DNA from: Verrucomicrobiales bacterium
Lineage (GTDB): Bacteria; Verrucomicrobiota; Verrucomicrobiia; Verrucomicrobiales; DEV007
Assembly: GCA_002708885.1 (NCBI GenBank)
Contig: PAPL01000043.1
Span: forward strand, 1 to 6,031
DNA length: 6,031 nucleotides
Reading direction: 5' to 3'
In this document: piece after piece, positions 1 to 6,031 of the stretch
How positions within the stretch are numbered: position 1 is the first letter of the stretch
Layout: every line of letters begins with the position of its first letter
Program-made: the position numbers and the translations under genes
The notes under the pieces: model-generated
What the model saw: only the letters and a program-made list of their open reading frames with translations
Told to the model about the DNA's origin: nothing
Databases searched by the model: none

Positions 1-1830
1 AACTTACTTTTCATTCCTGATAATAATGGAGACGACAAACCGGACGGCGAGCCTCAAATACTTTTAGACGGATGGGGAATTCAAGACCGACATGAAACCT
101 TAAATAGTTTTATTTGGGGTCCTGACGGATGGCTTTATGGATGTCATGGTGTATTCACACAGTCTTATGTCGGCAAGCCAGGAACGCCCAAAGATCAGAG
201 GAAATTCATTGATGGTGGCATTTGGAGATTTCATCCTGTAAAAAAAGAATTCGAAGTGTTTGGGCATGGCCTATCAAATCCTTGGGGATTTGATTTTAAT
301 GATGTAGGTCAAGGCTTTGCCAGTTGCTGTGTTATTCCTCACCTGTTCCACATTGTTCAAGGAGGGTATTTTACGAAACAAAGTAAACCTCATAAGAATC
401 CGTACGTTTATAAACCCATTGAAACGGTAGCAGATCACCATCATCTATCAGCACATGGCGGTGCCCGGTTTTACCTAGCAGATACATTCCCGTCATCTTA
501 TCGAGATCAATTATTTAAGTGTAATATCCACCAACATGAAGTTCTTATAGATTTTATGGAAAGAAGTGGATCAGGTTATATCGGGCGACACCATTCAGCT
601 TTTTTGCCTATCAATGACCTTGCGTGGGTGGGTTTTAGTTTAGAAATTGGCCCAGATGGCGGCGTATACATCCTTGACTGGCACGACACTGATATCTGCG
701 GCAATGCCATTAATTTTCCGGACAGTGGACGCATTTATCGCGTCATGCCGAAGAATGCTAAAAAAATAAAGCGTCCCAACTTATCAAAGCTTTCAGACCT
801 AGATCTTGCAGAAATGCAAAATCACTCCAATGACTGGTTCGTGAGACATGCTAGAGTCATTCTTCATCACAGAGCCTCTGAAGGAATTTTGGATAAAGAG
901 GTCGTCGGAAAGAGTCTACAGAAATTAGCAAATAATGCCAAAACATCAGGAAAGAAACTAAGAGCACTATGGGCTGCGCACGTCACGGGATTACTCACAG
1001 AATCAAAGAAAATAGAACTTTTAAATCATGAAGATGAATACGTGCGGGCTTGGACCATTCAACTACTCTGCGAAGACCGTAAACCTAGTAATAAAGCTTT
1101 AGAGAGTTTCAATAAAATGGCAAAAGTAGACCCATCTGCCGTTGTTCGCTTATACTTGGCATCAGCTGCTCAGAGAATTCAATTCAATGATCGTTGGCCA
1201 ATACTTGAGGAACTCGTAAAACACGAGAAGGATGTCAAAGACCATAATATTCCTCGCATGTTATGGTATGCTGTGGAGCCGATGGTTCCAGATCATTCCG
1301 CAAAAGCTTTGACACTTGCTGTTTCAGGCAAAATTCCTCTCCTGCAGGAGCTCGTTCCGCGCAGGATGGCTGTAAAAAAATCCGCAAAAAAATCAGGACC
1401 TGATCCTTCATGGCAAAAACACATTCAAAAAATTGCACCTGGGTTTAATGTAAGAAACGTAGGAGAAGGCGGCGTAAGGCCAATAAAGAGTTTCCGTAAT
1501 GAGATAGCTGTCCAAACTCATCCAAAGGATAAGACTGTCCCTTGTGAAATTTACCGTGAACTTGAAGTGCCTACAGGGAAAAAGACATCACTTAAAGTTA
1601 AAGCAAGTTACCATGCTCATGGAGACTGGCAAATTCGTGTTAAGGCTGATGGAAAAGTAATTCACGACCAGATCGTCGGTTATAATGCAGTCCAAAGTCA
1701 ATGGCTTGAACTGAATCTAGATCTTTCGAAATATGCTGGGAAAAAAATTCCAATCGTAATCGAAAACAGAGCCAATGATTGGCGAAACGAGTTCGGTTAT
1801 TGGGGATCAATAAAAGTAGTCAGTAAATAA
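1..1830 (+). CDS. PVC-type membrane-bound dehydrogenase-like protein (5'-truncated): beta-propeller, HEAT-like repeats, C-terminal beta-sandwich
   Basis: The frame is open from base 1 to TAA at 1828-1830, giving 609 residues with the true start outside the window. The GTG at 256 is internal: conserved family sequence precedes it. Visible residues 1-250 match the glucose/sorbosone dehydrogenase-like beta-propeller found in planctomycete and verrucomicrobial proteins (Piru_Ver_Nterm/TIGR02604 type). Landmarks are an Asp-rich, possibly calcium-binding loop (DNNGDDKPDG, about residues 7-16), QDRHETLN (28-35), GPDGWLYGCHG (40-50), SNPWGFDF (about 92-99), HGGA (about 152-155), GPDGGVYILDW (about 217-227) and GRIYRV (about 243-248). 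Helical HEAT-like repeats follow (about 260-450), starting at NDWFVRHAR. A Lys-rich linker leads to a beta-rich domain (about 510-609) resembling a jelly-roll or carbohydrate-binding fold. Many relatives end in a c-type cytochrome; no CxxCH occurs here. Export is expected from the family, but the signal peptide is not visible. Substrate and enzyme activity are unproven. The gene is convergent with the three-gene cluster. Confidence 0.9.
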   Translation, partial: NLLFIPDNNGDDKPDGEPQILLDGWGIQDRHETLNSFIWGPDGWLYGCHGVFTQSYVGKPGTPKDQRKFIDGGIWRFHPVKKEFEVFGHGLSNPWGFDFNDVGQGFASCCVIPHLFHIVQGGYFTKQSKPHKNPYVYKPIETVADHHHLSAHGGARFYLADTFPSSYRDQLFKCNIHQHEVLIDFMERSGSGYIGRHHSAFLPINDLAWVGFSLEIGPDGGVYILDWHDTDICGNAINFPDSGRIYRVMPKNAKKIKRPNLSKLSDLDLAEMQNHSNDWFVRHARVILHHRASEGILDKEVVGKSLQKLANNAKTSGKKLRALWAAHVTGLLTESKKIELLNHEDEYVRAWTIQLLCEDRKPSNKALESFNKMAKVDPSAVVRLYLASAAQRIQFNDRWPILEELVKHEKDVKDHNIPRMLWYAVEPMVPDHSAKALTLAVSGKIPLLQELVPRRMAVKKSAKKSGPDPSWQKHIQKIAPGFNVRNVGEGGVRPIKSFRNEIAVQTHPKDKTVPCEIYRELEVPTGKKTSLKVKASYHAHGDWQIRVKADGKVIHDQIVGYNAVQSQWLELNLDLSKYAGKKIPIVIENRANDWRNEFGYWGSIKVVSK

Positions 1831-1851
1831 TTATAACTACACTGATTTAAA

Positions 1852-2592
1852 CTAACAAATTAGAGGAATGAACTTGGATGCCATGTTCATTTTCTCTTCC
1901 CAGACGGCATCAGTAATAATATGAGGATCAACTGATTTTTCTTTTTGATTCTTATCGAGAATATAATTCTTTATATTTGTTGGGCTGGGAATTTGACTAG
2001 GATCACCATCAATACAATTAGCGCTGAGAAAATCATATGCTGAAATAATTTCCAATAAGATCAGATCTGGATTCTTTGCGTTGTTTTTGCACCTCAAATA
2101 GTCCTTGGACCATTTCTTTATGTACTGAGATTCGGCCCCTGACATGATCCATTTGATATGGTCTCTATAAACTGCAAACCTATCACTTTTAGGTTCAAAA
2201 CCTGTCTCATTAAAATGATCAGCCAATATTATAGAATGTATTATTCCGCAGGTAGCATCGACCGTAGCAAGGGCCCTTCTGTTGCGAGTTTGCCGGGTCC
2301 ACATCATGTAGAAATTTTCACTCCCGCCGGTCCGCAAAGGTGACAATTCTGGCAGATTATTCCAGCAATCTGAAAGCATTCTGTCTTCGTTTGACTCTAC
2401 ATAATTGTGAGCTTTCTCCCATCTTTCTTTATAATCTGTTAATTTCTCATTCCTCTCAGAGCTCAAAGTGGCAGTTCCTGATACAGGTTCATACATCCTA
2501 TAATTCCAGGACCCCAGTTCATCTCCAGTCAGTTCACGATGAATATCCTGCATCGCCTTTCTTTCCTGACCCCAACTCGTCTTTTCGATCAT
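1852..2592 (-). CDS. Hypothetical cytoplasmic protein, 246 aa, last gene of the leftward cluster
   Basis: I do not recognise this protein. The start chosen is ATG at 2592-2590. A TTG immediately upstream (2595-2593) would add one residue, but ATG is the better start and has an AAAGAG Shine-Dalgarno-like stretch 10 nt upstream (2608-2603). No signal peptide or transmembrane segment is apparent, so it should be cytoplasmic. It is Trp/Tyr-rich and probably mostly helical. The N-terminal 80 residues are charged; a central block (about 95-165) contains MMWTRQTRNRR, DATCGIIHSIILADHF and YRDHIKWIM; the C-terminal part is helix-like with a short Pro-containing break (SQIPSPTNI, about 199-207). Five Cys are scattered without a metal-binding pattern. 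It lies 36 bp after the SGNH gene on the same strand, so co-transcription is likely. Plus-strand open frames over the same DNA are shorter and have no recognisable content. Being a real gene is likely; its function is unknown. Confidence 0.72.
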   Translation of the reverse strand: MIEKTSWGQERKAMQDIHRELTGDELGSWNYRMYEPVSGTATLSSERNEKLTDYKERWEKAHNYVESNEDRMLSDCWNNLPELSPLRTGGSENFYMMWTRQTRNRRALATVDATCGIIHSIILADHFNETGFEPKSDRFAVYRDHIKWIMSGAESQYIKKWSKDYLRCKNNAKNPDLILLEIISAYDFLSANCIDGDPSQIPSPTNIKNYILDKNQKEKSVDPHIITDAVWEEKMNMASKFIPLIC

Positions 2593-2613
2593 CAACGCGA
2601 GACTCTTTAATTA

Positions 2614-2633
2614 AAATGTTAAGAAATGTTAAG
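2614..2633. repeat. Perfect 10-bp tandem direct repeat across the SGNH stop codon
   Basis: The unit aaatgttaag occurs twice without a gap (2614-2623 and 2624-2633). On the coding (minus) strand it reads CTTAACATTT twice. The first copy contains the SGNH hydrolase TAA stop (2631-2629) and the second supplies part of the 36-nt spacer before the next gene. It probably arose by slippage. A second TAA, in the same frame as nothing essential, is created in the spacer. It lies next to the palindrome tttaattaaa (2606-2615), which makes the spacer strongly AT-rich. Confidence 0.85.
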
Positions 2634-3336
2634 GCCCGGAAAGGATTTCACGCTCCGCAGATTTGACCACCATTTCTCCCAATATTGAATAGGCAGGGCC
2701 AGTCCAATGGAACCGGTCGCCCTTTGCCAGGGTCCGGTTCTTATTTAGAACGGAATAGAAGTCATTAATCGGAATGCCCATTTCTTTCATTATGGAATCT
2801 GCCATTTTGTTATGCTCAATGATGGTCGGATTAATTTCTGGATCCAGTTCCTTAACATTATCTTTCACGGTCACCGGAGTAGTATTTGCCCATACAACCT
2901 TAGCTTCCGGTGCCTCTGATTTGATGACTCTAACATAATCTTTAGTCAAAGGAACAAACGTTCCCTTTTTTATTCTTCCTTCCTGCCATCCATGCAGTCC
3001 GATATTAAAATGAACTAAATCATAAGGGCCCTCAGATAAGACAAGGGCCAATATTTTGTTCAGGCCTCCTGACTGATGATAAGGATTGACCCAGATATCC
3101 ACATACGCTTTACCTCTTAGTTTTTTGATCACATGACGGGCATAACCATTCAGAATTGAATCCCCTATCAATAAGATCCGAGGTCGTTCATTATCTTTAA
3201 TTACTGCTTTCTCAAGCTTCCATCCCTTTCCTTCTGCCTGGACCCTCTGGTCAGGCTCATTGGTTCTAGGAATTTCAGCAGTCAGAACCTGAAATCCAAA
3301 AAAAAGGATCAGACAAACTAATTGAAAAAGTTTCAT
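2629..3336 (-). CDS. Secreted SGNH/GDSL-family hydrolase (probable esterase)
   Basis: This 235-residue protein is probably an exported serine esterase of the SGNH superfamily. Residues 1-20 form a signal peptide: Lys2, a hydrophobic core LVCLILFFGF, and cleavage near LTA-EIP. All four SGNH blocks are visible: block I LLIGDSILNGY with nucleophile Ser60; block II YHQSGG with oxyanion Gly90/91; block III HFNIGLHGW with Asn111; block V GDRFHW with Asp207 and His210. The residues are spaced as in a single-domain SGNH enzyme, so the protein looks complete and active. The preceding GWKLEKAV segment and the TTPVTV and LDPEINPTI stretches are typical of GDSL proteins in planctomycete/verrucomicrobial and polysaccharide-degrading bacteria; that suggests, but does not prove, carbohydrate deacylation. 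The ATG at 3336 overlaps the upstream peptidase stop (ATGA, 3336-3333), with no clear Shine-Dalgarno, so translation is probably coupled. A lipase, thioesterase or acyltransferase role cannot be excluded. Confidence 0.9.
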   Translation of the reverse strand: MKLFQLVCLILFFGFQVLTAEIPRTNEPDQRVQAEGKGWKLEKAVIKDNERPRILLIGDSILNGYARHVIKKLRGKAYVDIWVNPYHQSGGLNKILALVLSEGPYDLVHFNIGLHGWQEGRIKKGTFVPLTKDYVRVIKSEAPEAKVVWANTTPVTVKDNVKELDPEINPTIIEHNKMADSIMKEMGIPINDFYSVLNKNRTLAKGDRFHWTGPAYSILGEMVVKSAEREILSGP

Positions 3337-5999
3337 CTAATTGGGACGGGTCGCACCAAGCGATAGAACAATGCTCTGTCCTCAATGCCATGCCTCAAAA
3401 TAAATTGACCATCAGCGACATCCAGTTCGTTCTTATCCACAGATTGCCACTCGCTAGAAACCAGATTATTACTGACCTGGAGAATGTAAACGTCAGAATC
3501 AGATGACCATGAGACAACCATTTCCTGGTCCTCTCTAATGATTTTTATTTCCGGCAATGTGAATGTATCAACGGGCTGATCTTTAGTGACATTCACCAAG
3601 AACGTAATCAAGTCACTTTCATTCTCAAAATAATCATAAGTCTGAAGAGCGACTCCGTAAGTTCCATTTGCCACTTTCCGATCACTAATCTCTAGACCGT
3701 CTGTGCCAGTCTCCGGAATGACTATTGCCACTTCTTCAAATGAACTGAAATCCGACACGTATTCACCATCCTGGAGTGTCTCTGTATAGTAGACTGGCCA
3801 GATAGTACCGCCAGGCTCAAAGCCTCTAGTATATTCGCGCGGAGATAAAGCATATTCCTCAAGGCCGTCAGTGTCTATAGTATCTTCCAGAACCGTATCG
3901 ACAATACCATAACCAAATTCATCAAATTCTGTGAAAAGGATAAGCGGAACAACTTCCTCCGCTCCCGGAGCCAAATAATCTGCAAAACTGATATGAATAT
4001 TTGATCCCGGTTCCCAGGCATATCCGCCCAGAAATACCGGTTCCTGAACTTCAGAATCGGTCAAAGAAATCATGGGCATTCTGGCATCCCATTCCAGTTC
4101 GTATTTTCCGATCCCGTCCAGTATGCCACTATCAATTTCTCCAAGAAAAATATATTGCTCCTGATTATCAAATGTTTCATCAATGACCAGCGCGGCTCTT
4201 GCCGAGTAAGCATCGTCCCCCTCGAGAACTTCAAAATTCATAACAGCGGGACTATTGGTGGATGCAAGGATCGCATCATTATCTTCGACCTCCTCAGGAA
4301 TAGATTCTTCGGGGAGCCCGGGAATTGCGGTCGGCTCGGGAGTTTCAATTTTCGGTGGAGCAACATCACTGATGTTAAGGCCCTGAACTGCGGAAAGGTA
4401 TTTCTTCCAGTTATCACCACCATAAGATTCCTGAAGGAAGTTTTGCCTTATTCGATGGCTCTTACCGTTAATGGTCCACGTCTCATCGCGGCTGTATAAT
4501 TGACTATATTTTCCGTCAATCGGATAGTAAATGGAAAGTCCAATGGCATGCTGCCTCTCAGTCCCAAGTGATTTAGCTATAATGAGCTCATTAATGGCAT
4601 CCACTAAGTCCAGTGAAACGGAACCAAGGGGCTCAGGAGCGATCCTTGAAAGCTCAAAAGCAAAGTTTCCAAGATCAATGTAATCAGTGATCGTGGACTG
4701 CCCGACTCTAGGACTGGCCAAACTATAAGGCAGGGACTCTCGTCTGAGCTTAGCCATTGACGACATATCAACCGCATTGTTCTGCACGGCCCGCACCAGC
4801 TCTCCTGTGAAAGCCTTCAGTTTGGCATTGTAGGCTGGAAATAAATTCATGTCATAACTCACATGGACCTTAAAACCGCGGTCCGCAGCTTGCTGGTGAT
4901 GAAAGTTCCAGAAATCGGCCTCTACCTTTGCAAATTCAGTCATGCTTATGTCGGGCTGGCTCCGTAAAAAGGCCATCGTGGACGCATAGTCCCAGCCATC
5001 TCCATAATCAATTTCCGGATTCGCTATATAAAGATCACAAAGCTCATGAAAGTCGACTAACTGCTCAGCGCCCCCCATTAGGCATGTGTCGAAAGATATG
5101 AAATCAAATTTTTTAACATTATTATTTTTCAAAGATTCGCTTATCACATCCTTAATATCGGAAGTCCACATTGAAACTCCTCTTGCCCAGCCCTTTCCAT
5201 CACTCGTGTCCTGACCAAATCCTTCCCACTGACCCCCATGGTCCCACAAAACTAACCCGTACCTGTCAGAGTTACTGTTACTCATTCCCCAATCAAGAAA
5301 TTCCTCCAACTCCTTAGGATCATCTAGGTCCTTCTCAGGCAGAACTTCCACAACATTAGGACCGTCCTTATCAATTACAATCCTGATCACTTTGTCCCAA
5401 TATTCTCTTGGAAGTTCAGAATCTTTGAGTGCCTCGGTACTGGTAGAATCGAAGTCGGCAAGAAGTACAATCTTAAAATTATCGCTTCCTCCAGCAGTAA
5501 TCATTTCGTTTATATCCTCTAATAAATTGAGAGTAAGATTACTGTCTCCATGCCCATAAATAAAAACTGTCCATGAAGTGTTGCTGTTCGGAGGCGGCAG
5601 TTCGTTTATTTTGATGTCTCTGTACCCGGCCTCTTTTCTTTTCTTATCATACCATGTGAGTTTGTAAGATCCGGGAGGGAGTGGCCTTAATAGTCCATAC
5701 TCAACAGCATATTTTGATTCGATTGAACCCTTGTACTCCCGGGACCAAAGAAAAGTATTGTCCTGGGTAATTCCTACAGAGAGCTGATTGTCATTACCAC
5801 CAGTTCCAAAACCTGAATACTCCGCAACGAACGGTTCGAACTGATTGAACTCAATCGCCCGTCCTTGCTGGTCGCCTTTCTTTACAGTGACTATTGGCGG
5901 GTCAGCAAGAGAACTCGATAAGGTTAAGATAAAAATAATAAAAAAAGAAAAGATCTTAGGTCTGAAAATCATGTGCGTTACCATAACCAAAATAAACAT
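3333..5999 (-). CDS. Secreted clostripain-family (C11) cysteine peptidase with long C-terminal beta-rich extension
   Basis: This is a large exported cysteine endopeptidase of 888 residues from ATG 5999, or 879 from ATG 5972. Met10 (5972) is the better start biologically: it gives a classical signal peptide (MIFRPK, hydrophobic FSFFIIFILTL, cleavage after SLA near residue 32). The longest frame is reported because no Shine-Dalgarno decides; numbering is from 5999. Residues 35-135 form a beta-rich pre-domain. The C11 core spans about 142-540: WTVFIYGHGDSNLTLNLLEDINEM, where the family usually has a Y-x-AADNNL-type strand; YGLVLWDHGG with catalytic His254; and FDFISFDTCLMGG with nucleophile Cys306. 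Asp304 sits where C11 enzymes carry the S1 Asp that selects Arg/Lys. A Pro/Glu-rich linker (547-575) leads to an acidic beta-rich region (580-805) and a final module (815-888) ending FYRLVRP. Clostripain itself is about 525 residues, so the C-terminal half is an addition. It is the first visible gene of the operon and overlaps the SGNH start by 4 nt. Confidence 0.9.
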   Translation of the reverse strand: MFILVMVTHMIFRPKIFSFFIIFILTLSSSLADPPIVTVKKGDQQGRAIEFNQFEPFVAEYSGFGTGGNDNQLSVGITQDNTFLWSREYKGSIESKYAVEYGLLRPLPPGSYKLTWYDKKRKEAGYRDIKINELPPPNSNTSWTVFIYGHGDSNLTLNLLEDINEMITAGGSDNFKIVLLADFDSTSTEALKDSELPREYWDKVIRIVIDKDGPNVVEVLPEKDLDDPKELEEFLDWGMSNSNSDRYGLVLWDHGGQWEGFGQDTSDGKGWARGVSMWTSDIKDVISESLKNNNVKKFDFISFDTCLMGGAEQLVDFHELCDLYIANPEIDYGDGWDYASTMAFLRSQPDISMTEFAKVEADFWNFHHQQAADRGFKVHVSYDMNLFPAYNAKLKAFTGELVRAVQNNAVDMSSMAKLRRESLPYSLASPRVGQSTITDYIDLGNFAFELSRIAPEPLGSVSLDLVDAINELIIAKSLGTERQHAIGLSIYYPIDGKYSQLYSRDETWTINGKSHRIRQNFLQESYGGDNWKKYLSAVQGLNISDVAPPKIETPEPTAIPGLPEESIPEEVEDNDAILASTNSPAVMNFEVLEGDDAYSARAALVIDETFDNQEQYIFLGEIDSGILDGIGKYELEWDARMPMISLTDSEVQEPVFLGGYAWEPGSNIHISFADYLAPGAEEVVPLILFTEFDEFGYGIVDTVLEDTIDTDGLEEYALSPREYTRGFEPGGTIWPVYYTETLQDGEYVSDFSSFEEVAIVIPETGTDGLEISDRKVANGTYGVALQTYDYFENESDLITFLVNVTKDQPVDTFTLPEIKIIREDQEMVVSWSSDSDVYILQVSNNLVSSEWQSVDKNELDVADGQFILRHGIEDRALFYRLVRPVPIR

Positions 6000-6001
6000 A
6001 A

Positions 6002-6018
6002 TGGAAATACCATTTCCA
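6002..6018. repeat. 7-bp inverted repeat with 3-nt loop just upstream of the peptidase operon
   Basis: The arms tggaaat (6002-6008) and atttcca (6012-6018) are perfect reverse complements separated by acc. The element ends 2 nt before the outermost possible peptidase start (5999) and 29 nt before the preferred start (5972). It could be a small hairpin in the leader or a protein-binding dyad, but it could also be chance in AT-rich DNA. Only 13 further bases are visible upstream, so a promoter cannot be placed relative to it. Confidence 0.5.
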
Positions 6019-6031
6019 ACTTTTGTCCGGT

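Noticed and set aside
256..258. GTG as the start of the dehydrogenase-like gene
   Set aside because: The same frame is open back to base 1 and encodes conserved propeller sequence (QDRHETLN, GPDGWLYGCHG). The gene is truncated by the window edge, not started at GTG.
1235..1438. 67-residue minus-strand open frame inside the dehydrogenase-like gene
   Set aside because: It is antisense to a well-supported coding region and has no motif or ribosome-binding site of note.
1816..1845. Possible shared terminator in the convergent gap: gtagt (1816-1820) with actac (1836-1840), or tcagt (1820-1824) with actga (1841-1845); on the minus strand the first stem is followed by TTTT
   Set aside because: The stems are only 5 bp, AT-rich, mutually exclusive and have loops of about 15 nt; this is too weak to call a terminator.
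1852..1863. Mini-hairpin ctaa-caaa-ttag at the end of the hypothetical gene
   Set aside because: A 4-bp AT-rich stem is expected by chance and has no adjoining T-run.
2606..2615. Palindrome tttaattaaa in the spacer before the hypothetical gene
   Set aside because: Purely A/T palindromes are common in AT-rich spacers; there is no second copy or context to support an operator.
2158..2666. Two plus-strand open frames (2158-2343 and 2340-2666) opposite the hypothetical and SGNH genes
   Set aside because: They are short, overlap better-supported minus-strand genes, and their translations have low-complexity Ser/Pro-rich content with no recognisable motif.
4001..4499. Plus-strand open frames and a minus-strand alternative frame inside the peptidase gene
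   Set aside because: All lie within the continuous 888-residue peptidase frame, which has clear domain content on both sides; these are frame shadows.

Overview
The window looks like a chromosomal fragment from a member of the Planctomycetota–Verrucomicrobiota (PVC) group, most likely a Verrucomicrobiota-type bacterium. Three protein signatures point there. First, the left gene is a typical 'PVC-type' membrane-bound dehydrogenase-like beta-propeller with HEAT-like repeats. Second, the SGNH hydrolase belongs to a GDSL subtype I associate with planctomycete and verrucomicrobial genomes. Third, the large protease ends in a short beta-rich tail closing in 'FYRLVRP', a C-terminal style I know mainly from secreted verrucomicrobial proteins. 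The assignment is inference from protein style, since there is no rRNA or other phylogenetic marker. The DNA is AT-leaning.

Layout: positions 1-1830 (+) hold the C-terminal 609 residues of the dehydrogenase-like gene, whose 5' end lies outside the window. A 21-bp gap separates its stop from the stop of a convergent, leftward cluster of three genes. In transcription order (minus strand, from the right edge) these are a large secreted clostripain-family (C11) cysteine peptidase (5999 or 5972 down to 3333), a secreted SGNH/GDSL hydrolase (3336-2629) and a cytoplasmic protein of unknown function (2592-1852). The first two overlap by ATGA and are almost certainly translationally coupled. The third follows after 36 bp, a spacer that contains a perfect 10-bp tandem duplication running across the SGNH stop codon. 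Coding density is very high, and no gene-free stretch exceeds about 40 bp.

How the genes may work together: the peptidase and the SGNH esterase both carry signal peptides, so the operon probably exports a protease together with a (carbohydrate?) esterase to the periplasm or outside. That would suit degradation of protein- and glycan-containing organic matter, as would the exported sugar-dehydrogenase-like protein next door, although that gene is on the opposite strand and is not part of the operon. The role of the third gene is unknown. I see no RNA genes, CRISPR array, insertion sequence or tRNA, and no convincing terminator. The promoter of the leftward operon would lie at or beyond the right edge.
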